The notes: generated by a model not told the origin, from the letters alone. A DNA stretch of 21,624 bases from an uncultured bacterium (GCA_900314375.1 OMVC01000010.1:1-21624); one strand, 5' to 3'; counted from the first letter of the stretch, positions 15,008-21,624 are shown. Made by a program: numbers and translations.

Positions 15008-15301
15008 ATGAAAAAGATATTATCAATAGCAGCATTATTTGCATTTTTAGCAATTCCTCAAGGCGCATTTGCATGGTCTTATGACGGATTAGGCAGCTTA
15101 AATCCGTTCACTAATTTTGGAAGGGGCTTTGGCGGAGACAGTATGTGCGGATGTAAGGTAGAACGTTGTCACAGACCAAAATTAACGAAGTGTGAGAAAC
15201 TGCATGGCGTAAAGATTATTCGAGGAGAACCATGCGGATGCGCAGCTCCTGTAGAGCCAATTTATAGGGACAATTGTCCAAATTGCCAAAGAGCATTTTA
15301 G
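15008..15301 (+). CDS. Small secreted cysteine-rich protein
   Basis: The 97-residue protein has a signal peptide (MKKILSIAALFAFLAI..., cleavage after AFA, residue 22), leaving a mature chain of 75 residues. The first part is Gly/Phe/Asn-rich (DGLGSLNPFTNFGRGFGG). The rest contains eight cysteines: C47, C49, C54, C62, C76, C78, C90 and C93, including two CGC pairs and a CPNC. The even number and paired spacing suggest disulfides or metal binding outside the cytoplasm. An excellent Shine-Dalgarno, its own promoter and a near-perfect terminator argue for strong independent expression. I recognise no family; the mature domain could be a periplasmic metal-binding or redox protein, a surface knot or a bacteriocin-like peptide. 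Confidence 0.75.
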   Translation: MKKILSIAALFAFLAIPQGAFAWSYDGLGSLNPFTNFGRGFGGDSMCGCKVERCHRPKLTKCEKLHGVKIIRGEPCGCAAPVEPIYRDNCPNCQRAF

Positions 15302-15336
15302 AAAAAGCGGAGTGCATAATTGCACTCCGCTTTTTT
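15302..15336. terminator. Bidirectional intrinsic terminator
   Basis: AAAAAGCGGAGTGCA (15302-15316) and its exact complement (15321-15335) surround a TAAT loop, with A and T tracts at the two ends. It therefore works for the plus-strand Cys-rich gene and for the minus-strand kinase gene. The end of the kinase stop codon (15335-15337) falls within the T-tract. Confidence 0.93.
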
Positions 15337-16171
15337 AATATTCAATGTCTCTCAATGTTTTAAATATTCTGTCAGTAATATCTTGGATATATTGCTGGCT
15401 TACAAGTCCGTTTATTACGGCATCTGCTATTTGATAAGTTGGTCTGATATATTGCTGAGCAGTTTTATTAACATCTGCAAACTGCATATCAGCTGCTGCA
15501 CCTTCTTTGCCGCGTTCTTTTGCACGCTTATACCAACGTTCCTTTATGACTTCCAACGGAGTAAATACATAGACTTTTACATCCATTATATCCCTAATGC
15601 CTTCATTTAAAACATACAAGCCTTCAGTTAAAATTACTTTTGCAGGCGTTTTTTCATCTCCTTCAGGATGTGATTCACAGGTAACAAAATCATAGCGAGG
15701 AGATTTTATTGTTAAGCCTTCTTTTAATGCGACCAAATGCTGTTTCATTAAATCTAAATTTATTGCATCAGGAGTATCAAAACTAAAGCCGGTTTTAAAT
15801 AATTCCTCATAACTTCCCGCATCTTTTAATTCTTGAGAGGTGTCTTTATAATAATCATCACATCTTATTACTGTATATATACCTTCTGTTTTATCCTTGA
15901 CACAAGCTTTTATCGTATTATCTACAAAAACCGTTTTTCCGGAAGCGCTTTCTCCTGTTATACCGATTAGAAAGGTCTTTTTCTTATCTTGAACAACTTT
16001 CCTTGCAATATCCATTATTAAATTATCAGAAATACGCAAAAATAGCGGCTGTTCTTCTTTTTTATCTTCTTCCAAAATTTTATTCAAAGCTTCAACAATA
16101 GTAGATATAATTTCCATATCACGCCTGTTTGAATAAAAATCGTAACTTGTCAATTCGAAATCCCGTAACAT
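15335..16171 (-). CDS. Uridine kinase/phosphoribulokinase-family P-loop kinase
   Basis: The 278-residue protein contains the PRK/uridine-kinase fold: Walker A GESASGKT (73-80), the IRCDDYYKD lid and base region (102-110, catalytic D105/D106), FDTPDAIN (131-138), SPRYDF (157-162) and VILTEGLYVL (179-188). Uridine kinases phosphorylate uridine and cytidine with GTP or ATP in pyrimidine salvage. The family is usually about 210 residues; here some 65 extra residues precede the P-loop, with a helical stretch around MEIISTIVEALNKILEED. The start at 16171 is supported by AGAGGA shortly upstream. The nucleoside substrate is not certain; phosphoribulokinase itself is unlikely because the organism type suggested here is non-photosynthetic. 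It ends in a bidirectional terminator. Confidence 0.82.
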   Translation of the reverse strand: MLRDFELTSYDFYSNRRDMEIISTIVEALNKILEEDKKEEQPLFLRISDNLIMDIARKVVQDKKKTFLIGITGESASGKTVFVDNTIKACVKDKTEGIYTVIRCDDYYKDTSQELKDAGSYEELFKTGFSFDTPDAINLDLMKQHLVALKEGLTIKSPRYDFVTCESHPEGDEKTPAKVILTEGLYVLNEGIRDIMDVKVYVFTPLEVIKERWYKRAKERGKEGAAADMQFADVNKTAQQYIRPTYQIADAVINGLVSQQYIQDITDRIFKTLRDIEY

Positions 16172-16324
16172 ATTCTTCCTCTAACAATATTCTATTATTC
16201 TACTTTAAAATATTTTAAAGCTCTATAAAAAATGAAATTTTGTAACAAAAAATTAAAGTTATTAAAGTTTTTTATTGTAATTGTCGAATATATAGTTGTA
16301 AAAGATTAAGAGGAGTAATAATTT

Positions 16325-16498
16325 ATGTACAAGGATGAAATTTATGAAAAAGCTCTTAAAGAGTCGAAGGAAGAAAGTTACAGAAATTTAAAATCTGAAA
16401 TTAAAGGTATGGAAAAATTGATTGAAAGGTTTTTAACGCAAATATTAGAGTGTTCGTCAACAATATCTGAACGGGATTTCAATGCTTGCGGCATTTAA
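16325..16498 (+). CDS. 57-residue charged helical protein
   Basis: The ATG follows AAGAGGAG (16308-16315) at a 9-base spacing, and the frame ends with TAA just before a perfect terminator. The 57 residues open with MYKDEIYEKALKESKEES and are rich in Lys and Glu. They are predicted to form one or two amphipathic helices, with a hydrophobic face around LIERFLTQIL and two cysteines (C43, C55). No signal or membrane segment is present. Transcription signals are weak (TATAGT at 16291-16296). It is convergent with the glycine-zipper gene and shares its terminator. A small chaperone, adaptor or regulator for the neighbours is possible, but this is only inference. Confidence 0.65.
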   Translation: MYKDEIYEKALKESKEESYRNLKSEIKGMEKLIERFLTQILECSSTISERDFNACGI

Positions 16499-16501
16499 TT
16501 A

Positions 16502-16533
16502 AAAAAATCGACTCATTTCTGAGTCGATTTTTT
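16502..16533. terminator. Bidirectional intrinsic terminator
   Basis: AAAAAATCGACTCA (16502-16515) pairs perfectly with the sequence at 16520-16533 around a TTTC loop, giving A and T tracts on both sides. It serves the 57-residue gene on the plus strand and the glycine-zipper gene ending at 16555 on the minus strand. Confidence 0.9.
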
Positions 16534-16554
16534 GTGTTATTGGATTTATATTTA

Positions 16555-17850
16555 TTAAGCAATTCTTCTTGCAGAATCTTGTTGTTGATATTCAAAGAGA
16601 CCGCTGTAACTGATGAATGGGTTAGTTGTAGCAAAAGGATTTACTCCTGAATAAGATGTATATGGCATTGTTGGCATTTGAATAGGAAGCATTGTTGAAT
16701 AAGCTGATGAAGTAGAAGGTAAATCGCTTACTGTAGTTTGCCTTGATGAACTTTGTGTTGCGGCTGAAGTTTGCGCATCATCAGATGTTTGTGTTTGTCC
16801 GCCTTGAGTAGAGGTGTCGGTTTGAGCACTTGCTTGTGTGCTTGTAGTTGCCGATGGAGTATTGCCGGAAGCTGCCATTTGAGCTAAATCAGATTCTATG
16901 TCTATTTCTTGTCCTATCAGATTTTCTAATGATTTTTTAACGATTAAATCGTCTTCTGTAAGTTTGCCGCCATTTGCAGCTGCAGATTGTAATAATTTAT
17001 CATAAGCGGCTTGTGCAACTTCGCTAATGCTTTCATTTCCTGAAGCTGCCGCTTGTCTTGCTATAGCTTCAGCGTTTTCTTGTTGTGCTTTTTCTACTTC
17101 AGATGGACCAACAATTTTATCTGCTGCTTTTGAACATAAGAAACTGCCTAAAAATCCGCCGACGACTCCGATGATTGCGCCTACAGCTGCACCAACAGGA
17201 CCGCCTATACAAGCGCCTACGGCTGCTCCTGCTTTTGCTCCCAATGCTGAACCTGCAGCCCAACCGCCAACTTCTGCGGTTGTTTTAACAGCTGTTTTGC
17301 CCAGTTGTTTAAATCCTTTATCTGTGCTTAATTGGAATGCCGGTATTACGTCTGTTGCTACACCAAGTCCGAATGAAATGGCTGCAAACCATGCATTTCC
17401 TTTTATGCCTTTGCCGATAGAATGGAGAATACTTCCTCCTCCTTCTATGGCTTTAAGTCCTTGTGTAAAATCTTTGCCTGATGCCAAGACTTGTTGCGCA
17501 GAAATAGCTGCTGCGTCTGTTCCCTTTGCAAGGGCTTCAAGTTTCCCTTTGCTAACTATTTCGGTGCCGCCGCGCCACAAATTCTTAAGAGTGTTCCAAA
17601 TACCTGAACCTTCTTTGGCAACATTTTGCATAATAGCTCTGTTTGCGCTCATATTTGTACTCAAGGTCTGTAATCCTGCACGAATGTTATTTCTGTTTTT
17701 CCAAGCCCAGGTTCCTCCCTGAATACCTGCAAATATTGCTGTCCCTGAAATTATTCCGGAGGATTCGCCATGTTTGTTTATTGCAGCTCCTGTTACATAC
17801 TTTGTTAAAGTTAATAAATCAGAAGAGCCTTGTACTCCGATTACTGTCAT
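16555..17850 (-). CDS. Glycine-zipper protein A with Ser/Thr/Gln-rich C-terminus, function unknown
   Basis: This 431-residue protein has no signal peptide. TAGGAGA upstream supports the ATG. Residues 1-140 are mixed helical and Gly/Ala-rich. Residues 150-180 form a hydrophobic block (WFAAISFGLGVATDVIPAF), and 194-248 are a long glycine zipper (GGWAAGSALGAKAGAAVG, then GGPVGAAVGAIIGVVGGFLG). A charged helical region follows (250-325), then a Ser/Thr/Gln low-complexity linker (331-385) and an aromatic Pro/Tyr/Asn tail (SYSGVNPFATTNPFISYSG). Glycine zippers pack membrane helices and occur in pore-formers and translocators, but no named toxin or translocator domain is seen. The gene upstream on the same strand encodes a shorter paralog. 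An antisense frame of 231 codons in the zipper region is a composition artefact. Confidence 0.78.
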   Translation of the reverse strand: MTVIGVQGSSDLLTLTKYVTGAAINKHGESSGIISGTAIFAGIQGGTWAWKNRNNIRAGLQTLSTNMSANRAIMQNVAKEGSGIWNTLKNLWRGGTEIVSKGKLEALAKGTDAAAISAQQVLASGKDFTQGLKAIEGGGSILHSIGKGIKGNAWFAAISFGLGVATDVIPAFQLSTDKGFKQLGKTAVKTTAEVGGWAAGSALGAKAGAAVGACIGGPVGAAVGAIIGVVGGFLGSFLCSKAADKIVGPSEVEKAQQENAEAIARQAAASGNESISEVAQAAYDKLLQSAAANGGKLTEDDLIVKKSLENLIGQEIDIESDLAQMAASGNTPSATTSTQASAQTDTSTQGGQTQTSDDAQTSAATQSSSRQTTVSDLPSTSSAYSTMLPIQMPTMPYTSYSGVNPFATTNPFISYSGLFEYQQQDSARRIA

Positions 17851-17935
17851 TCTATTTCTCCTATAATTCCCCTATATTAAAATAAAGTATTATGTCTTTT
17901 GAAAATTGCCGAATGTTTTATTTGTATTAAGAAAT

Positions 17936-17979
17936 ATTAAGAAGTACTTCGGAATATTTATTCTGAAGTACTTCTTAAT
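17936..17979. terminator. 20-bp hairpin between the two glycine-zipper genes
   Basis: ATTAAGAAGTACTTC (17936-17950) pairs perfectly with 17965-17979; a G/T pair and GAAT/ATTC extend the stem to 20 bp around an ATTT loop. It sits just downstream of protein B's stop (minus strand) and ahead of gene A. The T-run after it is poor on either strand, so termination may be partial. RNA processing or mRNA stabilisation between the genes is an alternative. Confidence 0.55.
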
Positions 17980-17993
17980 AAATGTATTAACAC

Positions 17994-18782
17994 TTATGCT
18001 ACCTGATTAAATCTCATTTGTTGCATCATAATATCATTTGCGTATGGTGCGTTATTATAACCAAAATTTGTATTAAAGCCGTATGAACTGAATGGATTTT
18101 GTTGTACTTGAGGCTGCATTTGCGGTTGATATTGTTGTGCCGCGGTTAATTGTTGTGCCATTTGTTCATATTTTTCTTGTTCTTCAGCTTTTTGTTCAGA
18201 ATATGATTTGCCCATAAGTTTACTTGCTATCCGTTCTCCGATTAACCAGCCGGCTATACTTCCTATGCCCGGACAAATTGCAGAGCATACTGCAGCACAT
18301 AAAGCTCCGCTTGTTAATCTGGCACCTGTTTTTACGGTTTCTTTAGCGCCGGCAAAAATTCCCTGTTCTGTTGTTGCCTTAAATATATTCGGTAATTCAT
18401 ATAATATCATTGACATAGAAAATAAAAATGGTAATTTTGAACCTATGCCTTTAAATAATCCTTTTGCGCCGCCTTTTAATTTAGCAAATCCAGTTAAGCC
18501 TTCAGTTCCTTTTGAAATGGCTTTGCCAATATCGGGAATAAATTCTTTACAATTTTTTAAAAGATTTTTAAAAAAACTTCCCTTTCCTGCATTTTCCATT
18601 GCTCTCCATCCGGCTTGAGCAGATTCAAACAGTGTTCCGCCATTTTGTTTTGCTGCACGCATAGCCTGTCCTGCAGCTTCAGAACCTGTTCCGAAAATCA
18701 ATTCGGGAGTTGCTTGCGCAAATCTTTTGACATAACCGTATGTCGTTTTTAATGTGCTGCTAATACCTGAAATACTTATCAT
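17994..18782 (-). CDS. Glycine-zipper protein B, paralog of protein A, function unknown
   Basis: The 262-residue protein lacks a signal peptide and starts after AGGTGG, a near-Shine-Dalgarno. Residues 109-191 align with 146-248 of protein A: KGIG.., a hydrophobic block ending in ELPNIFKATTEQGIF (A: DVIPAFQLSTDKGF), then ETVKTGARLTSGALC (A: TAVKTTAEVGGWAAG), CPGIGSIAGWLIG (A: CIGGPVGAAVGAIIG) and SKLMG (A: SKAADKIVG). Three cysteines (162, 166, 170) lie in the zipper. The C-terminal 70 residues change to Gln-rich (QQLTAAQQYQPQMQPQVQQ) and then Asn/Tyr/Phe-rich sequence, like the tail style of A. The two genes are therefore a diverged tandem duplication. A membrane-inserting or assembly-forming protein is likely; the transport route and role are unknown. 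Confidence 0.78.
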   Translation of the reverse strand: MISISGISSTLKTTYGYVKRFAQATPELIFGTGSEAAGQAMRAAKQNGGTLFESAQAGWRAMENAGKGSFFKNLLKNCKEFIPDIGKAISKGTEGLTGFAKLKGGAKGLFKGIGSKLPFLFSMSMILYELPNIFKATTEQGIFAGAKETVKTGARLTSGALCAAVCSAICPGIGSIAGWLIGERIASKLMGKSYSEQKAEEQEKYEQMAQQLTAAQQYQPQMQPQVQQNPFSSYGFNTNFGYNNAPYANDIMMQQMRFNQVA

Positions 18783-18837
18783 AATTTTCCCACCTATACA
18801 AAAAATATTAACCTTCTTCTATATAAAAAATTTTTTT

Positions 18838-18872
18838 TTTACAAAATTGCGATTTTGTAAACTTTTGTAAAA
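18838..18872. promoter_or_regulatory. Perfect 10-bp palindrome plus extra half-site, candidate operator
   Basis: TTTACAAAAT (18838-18847) and ATTTTGTAAA (18852-18861) are exact inverted repeats with a TGCG centre. A further half-site, TTTTGTAAA, follows at 18864-18872. The element lies in the divergent interval between protein B and the 516-residue protein, with only weak T-tracts, so a protein-binding site is likelier than a terminator. The half-site resembles the TTTACAAA units at 11835-11885. Confidence 0.5.
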
Positions 18873-18968
18873 AAATCATGCTTTATTTCATAAATCATTA
18901 AAGATTTATTCAAATATAGCCGTAAATATAAGTGAATACGAAAATATGAAAGGAATACATTACCGACT

Positions 18969-20519
18969 ATGGGAATGGCAGCATCACAGGGCAGATTATT
19001 AATGATGACGGCAAGATTGTCGAATAATGAATTCGAACAACAATGTGTAGCTTATTCAAAGCAAAGACTTGCTGATGATTCCCTTGATGCTAATGATAAA
19101 TATATAGAAGCCATGAATGCTACAAAATATCAGGTAATAACCGGTTATAACGGGACAAACGCTACTTATGAAGATGTTACATATAACCAGTTAACAGGAT
19201 TGAATAATGTGGCTGTTGGTAAACAGTATATTGTAAGTGATACTAATGGCAGAATTGTTGTTTCTGATGATATTGCAAAAGCTTTTGAAAGTGCAAACGG
19301 AGATTATAATAAATTTTTAGCCAATAAAAAGATTGGTGTTACCCAGTGCGATATTGATATTACAAATGATGATGCAGCAGTGCAGGCTATTCACGAAGCT
19401 TGGGATAAATATTTAGTGTCTGTTTACGACGGAAAAAATGACAGACCTGACATTGAACATATTTTGTCTTTTGGTTATACAGGATTCTCTGATGATATAT
19501 TAGATGGTTATCCGACTTATGACGTTGCGAAATTTAAAACCGAAAATAATGAATATCCTGTTTCAAAGGGGTATAAAGATAATCTGCCTTATTATTATAT
19601 AGAAAGGTATGAAGCAATCCCTGTGCCGATAGTGGATGATTCTGGAGTAATTAGCGGGTATCAGGCTGTATATCTCGATTCAAATAACGAATATCATAAA
19701 TTAAATAATGTAAATGTAACTTATGATGCCGAAAAAGAAAGATATACATATACATATAATAATTGTGACTCTGATGTTACTACAACATCAAATGTTACGA
19801 CATTATATGTAAACAGAGATGCCACAAATAAAGAAAATCCGAAAATTTATACTTCAAATGAAGAAAAAGTTACTACAGTGCGTGATGAAAACGGTAATGA
19901 GAAATTTCAATCCGAAGAAAATATTTTGTACGAACTTGATGAAAAAACACAGGCAATATTCTATGACGGAACTTCTGACGAGCAAAGAAATCTTTATGAT
20001 TATGCGGTATCCATAACCGAGGCATATTATCATAAGGCTTCGCAGGGTACTCTTTCGGTGTTAAAGAATGATGCAAATCTTCAAACGTACTATCGAAATA
20101 TATATAATCAAATGATAACTTGTGGTTACACTACATATAACAGAATGATTAAAGAAGGTTATATGAATGCAACTGAAACTAATGAAAATAAAGCATTTAT
20201 GGATGACCAGTGGTTGATAACACAATTAAAGCAGGGTAAATTAACTATTGCATATTATTCTGCAGTTGATAAGGCTTTTGTTAAAACTACACTGGATGAT
20301 GATGAATCAATTACCGAAAAAGAAGATAAAGCTAAAATAAAACTTGCTGAACAAGCTTATAATACCAGTATGGACAGAATAGAGAAAGAAGACAAAATGT
20401 TCGATTTACAATTAAATAAATTAGAATCTGAACATTCAGCTCTCCAGACAGAATATGAATCTGTTGCAAAAGTAATATCCAAAAACGTAGAAAAATCATT
20501 TAGCACATTCAATGCATAA
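18969..20519 (+). CDS. 516-residue signal-less protein with helical ends (MGMAASQ N-terminus), function unknown
   Basis: The protein begins MGMAASQGRLLMMTARLSNN and continues as a charged helix to about residue 50. A long mixed region follows (55-440) rich in Asp, Asn, Tyr and Thr, with beta-type segments (YQAVYLDSNNEYHKLNN; ERYTYTYNNC). It ends in a coiled-coil stretch (about 447-516) with LNKLESEHSALQTEYESV and KNVEKSFSTF. There is no Sec signal or membrane helix. N- and C-terminal helices flanking a variable middle are the layout of flagellar axial and type III-exported structural proteins, but I see no flagellin, hook or rod motif. The start style is one I recall from many unnamed Melainabacteria proteins. 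AAAGGA lies 14 bases before the ATG, an unusually long spacing, and no better in-frame start exists. A terminator follows at 20566. Confidence 0.8.
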   Translation: MGMAASQGRLLMMTARLSNNEFEQQCVAYSKQRLADDSLDANDKYIEAMNATKYQVITGYNGTNATYEDVTYNQLTGLNNVAVGKQYIVSDTNGRIVVSDDIAKAFESANGDYNKFLANKKIGVTQCDIDITNDDAAVQAIHEAWDKYLVSVYDGKNDRPDIEHILSFGYTGFSDDILDGYPTYDVAKFKTENNEYPVSKGYKDNLPYYYIERYEAIPVPIVDDSGVISGYQAVYLDSNNEYHKLNNVNVTYDAEKERYTYTYNNCDSDVTTTSNVTTLYVNRDATNKENPKIYTSNEEKVTTVRDENGNEKFQSEENILYELDEKTQAIFYDGTSDEQRNLYDYAVSITEAYYHKASQGTLSVLKNDANLQTYYRNIYNQMITCGYTTYNRMIKEGYMNATETNENKAFMDDQWLITQLKQGKLTIAYYSAVDKAFVKTTLDDDESITEKEDKAKIKLAEQAYNTSMDRIEKEDKMFDLQLNKLESEHSALQTEYESVAKVISKNVEKSFSTFNA

Positions 20520-20565
20520 TATTACATATATTTCCCCTACACACTTATTTTCGTAAAATTTCCAT

Positions 20566-20593
20566 GCCGCTATAATTTCAAAAGCGGCTTTTT
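20566..20593 (+). terminator. Intrinsic terminator of the 516-residue protein gene
   Basis: GCCGCT (20566-20571) and AGCGGC (20583-20588) form a 6-bp GC-rich stem with an 11-base loop, followed by TTTTT. It acts on the plus strand only, since no T-tract follows on the minus side. Confidence 0.75.
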
Positions 20594-20602
20594 GTTATGT
20601 TA

Positions 20603-21079
20603 TTATCCAATAATGAAATGGTGAAATGCGTATGCAAACAAAATCCCGTATATAGCCCCAACAAAAACTTCAAAAGGGGTGTGCCCTAAAAGCTCTTTTA
20701 GTTTGCCTCCGACTGCATGCAAATCATGGTTATAAAATTCTTCCATCATTTTATTCAAGCTTGCTGCGGTTTTTCCCGCTGCGCGTCTTAAACCTGCTGC
20801 ATCATACATTATTACAAGCGAAAAGCCCAAAGCAATTGCAAATAATAGCGAATCATAACCGTCTAAAATGCCTACAATTGTGGATAAACCCATTACCCCT
20901 GCCGAATGAGTACTTGGCATTCCGCCTGTGGTGGTGAAAATTTTAAAATTAATTTTTTTATTTTTTATTGTAAAAAGTATGAATTTTATTATTTGTGAGG
21001 TAAATGCAGCTAACAGTCCGCAAGCCAAAACTTCATAACCGTTGTTTGCAATAAGTTGTTTTATTGTGTCTAAATACAT
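20603..21079 (-). CDS. DUF212/YuiD-like divergent PAP2-family membrane protein
   Basis: The 158-residue protein matches the DUF212 family in length and in all its conserved blocks: an N-terminal helix, then TTGGMPSTHSAGVMGLST (about 50-67), YDAAGLRRAAGKTAASLN (91-108) and LKELLGHTPFEVFVGAIYG (127-145). These blocks correspond to the phosphatase motifs of PAP2 and vanadium haloperoxidase enzymes (KXXXXXXRP / PSGH / SRXXXXXH) in altered form. Three to four hydrophobic segments place it in the inner membrane. A lipid phosphate, possibly a polyprenyl phosphate, is a reasonable substrate, and the upstream gene encodes a prenyl diphosphate synthase that it overlaps by ten bases. The activity of the family is not well established. 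Confidence 0.9.
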   Translation of the reverse strand: MYLDTIKQLIANNGYEVLACGLLAAFTSQIIKFILFTIKNKKINFKIFTTTGGMPSTHSAGVMGLSTIVGILDGYDSLLFAIALGFSLVIMYDAAGLRRAAGKTAASLNKMMEEFYNHDLHAVGGKLKELLGHTPFEVFVGAIYGILFAYAFHHFIIG

Positions 21080-21624
21080 ATTTTTGTTCTCTTTTCTATA
21101 TCAGCAATAATATTTTTAAATATTTCGGATTTTAAACCCTGCTTGCTAATTATATCACGACAGCTGTTTAGTATGCAAGCAAGTTTACATTTTGCTTGTT
21201 CCAAGCCATACAGGGTTACATAGGTGAGTTTTCCTTCCTCTTTATCTTTTCCTAAAGTTTTACCCATTTGTTCAAATGTTGAAATCTCGTCTAATATATC
21301 ATCTGCAATTTGAAATGCAAGTCCGAATTGTTTTGCAAATTCTGTTGTAACATCCAATTTTTCATCATCTGCTCCTGCTATTATGGCACCTGTTCTCATT
21401 GCTAATTGGAAAAGGTCGGAAGTTTTGTGTGTATGCAAATATTCCAACGTTTTTTCTTTATCTGCTATATCGGAATTTTTTTCTGATTCAATATCAACAA
21501 CTTGACCTGCGATAACACCTCTTGCGCCTGCATAATTAAAATATTCGTTTAAGACTCTTATTATTGTTGGCGGGGATAAATTTTGTGAATGTTTGGTGAT
21601 AATTTGAGGAGCAAAAGTTAATAG
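21070..21624 (-). CDS. Polyprenyl (farnesyl/geranylgeranyl) diphosphate synthase, C-terminal part
   Basis: The frame is open from the window edge to its TAG stop and gives 184 residues, about the C-terminal 60% of an IspA/CrtE-type trans-prenyltransferase. These enzymes join isopentenyl diphosphate to allylic diphosphates, making farnesyl or geranylgeranyl diphosphate for quinones, carriers and carotenoids. Visible signatures are GARGVIAGQVVDI, the HTHKTSDLFQLAMRTGAII block with the substrate-binding Lys-Thr, and the second aspartate-rich motif in FGLAFQIADDILD, followed by the catalytic-site GKTLGKDKEEGKLTYV. The first aspartate-rich motif, which would inform chain length, lies outside the window. 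A TTG at 21447 is internal, not the start. The DUF212 gene overlaps the 3' end. Confidence 0.92.
   Translation of the reverse strand, partial: LLTFAPQIITKHSQNLSPPTIIRVLNEYFNYAGARGVIAGQVVDIESEKNSDIADKEKTLEYLHTHKTSDLFQLAMRTGAIIAGADDEKLDVTTEFAKQFGLAFQIADDILDEISTFEQMGKTLGKDKEEGKLTYVTLYGLEQAKCKLACILNSCRDIISKQGLKSEIFKNIIADIEKRTKICI

Noticed and set aside
15320..15610. 96-codon plus-strand frame
   Set aside because: It starts inside the bidirectional terminator and lies antisense to the kinase gene.
16238..16250. TTTTGTAACAAAA short palindrome
   Set aside because: Six-base arms in AT-rich DNA are expected by chance; the resemblance to the 18838 palindrome is partial.
17027..17722. 231-codon open frame on the plus strand
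   Set aside because: It is antisense to the glycine-zipper region; Gly/Ala codons read in reverse give Pro/Ala-rich sequence, explaining the long open frame.
18208..18618. 136-codon plus-strand frame
   Set aside because: It is a Pro/Ala-rich shadow of glycine-zipper gene B with no start signals.

Overview
The window reads as one chromosomal segment of a low-GC, LPS-bearing bacterium. Lipid A and LPS export genes (lpxI, lpxB, an lptD-like gene), a protein with three SLH domains, a SpoIID-type peptidoglycan enzyme, a FliI-type ATPase, and several odd proteins (an N-terminal FKG motif, a protein beginning MGMAASQ, glycine-zipper proteins) together suggest the non-photosynthetic cyanobacterial relatives (Melainabacteria/Vampirovibrionia, probably gut Gastranaerophilales). 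That placement is inference from gene content and remembered sequence style, not from a search. No rRNA, tRNA, CRISPR array, transposase or phage gene is visible. Coding density is high and no gene-free stretch exceeds about 200 bases.

Layout. 1-6258 (+) is an envelope operon: a 36-residue membrane peptide, an M23 murein endopeptidase with coiled coil, an OstA/LptD-like outer-membrane protein, a class II aldolase, lpxI and lpxB, tightly packed or overlapping. 6251-8709 (-) holds a six-helix membrane protein, a FliI/SctN-type ATPase and a DciA-like (DUF721) protein. 8744-10641 (+) has a DHH/NrnA-type phosphoesterase overlapping a YihY/BrkB membrane protein. 10680-11771 (-) is a coiled-coil protein of unknown function. 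11933-15301 (+) is a series of single-gene units: a compact SpoIID-like protein, a membrane protein with five xPKxK pentapeptides, the SLH protein, and a small Cys-rich secreted protein, most of them separated by clear promoters and terminators. 15335-16171 (-) is a uridine-kinase-like P-loop kinase. 16325-18782 holds a 57-residue helical protein (+) and two tandem paralogous glycine-zipper proteins (-). 18969-20519 (+) is a 516-residue protein without signal peptide. 20603-21624 (-) has a DUF212/PAP2-like protein and the C-terminal part of a polyprenyl diphosphate synthase, cut by the window edge.

Functional picture. The left third builds the outer membrane and remodels the wall. The right half is accessory surface biology. 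The most interesting region is about 16.2-20.5 kb: two paralogous glycine-zipper proteins and a divergent large protein, none with a Sec signal, around a perfect 10-bp palindrome whose half-site resembles an array at 11.84-11.88 kb upstream of another unknown, signal-less protein. A FliI-type ATPase gene lies nearby without its usual flagellar neighbours. I raise, but cannot show, the possibility that these proteins are substrates of a flagellar/type III-like export system. Some genes (fliI, the spoIID-like gene) have a -10 box placed so that transcription would start at or next to the ATG, suggesting leaderless mRNAs mixed with Shine-Dalgarno genes.
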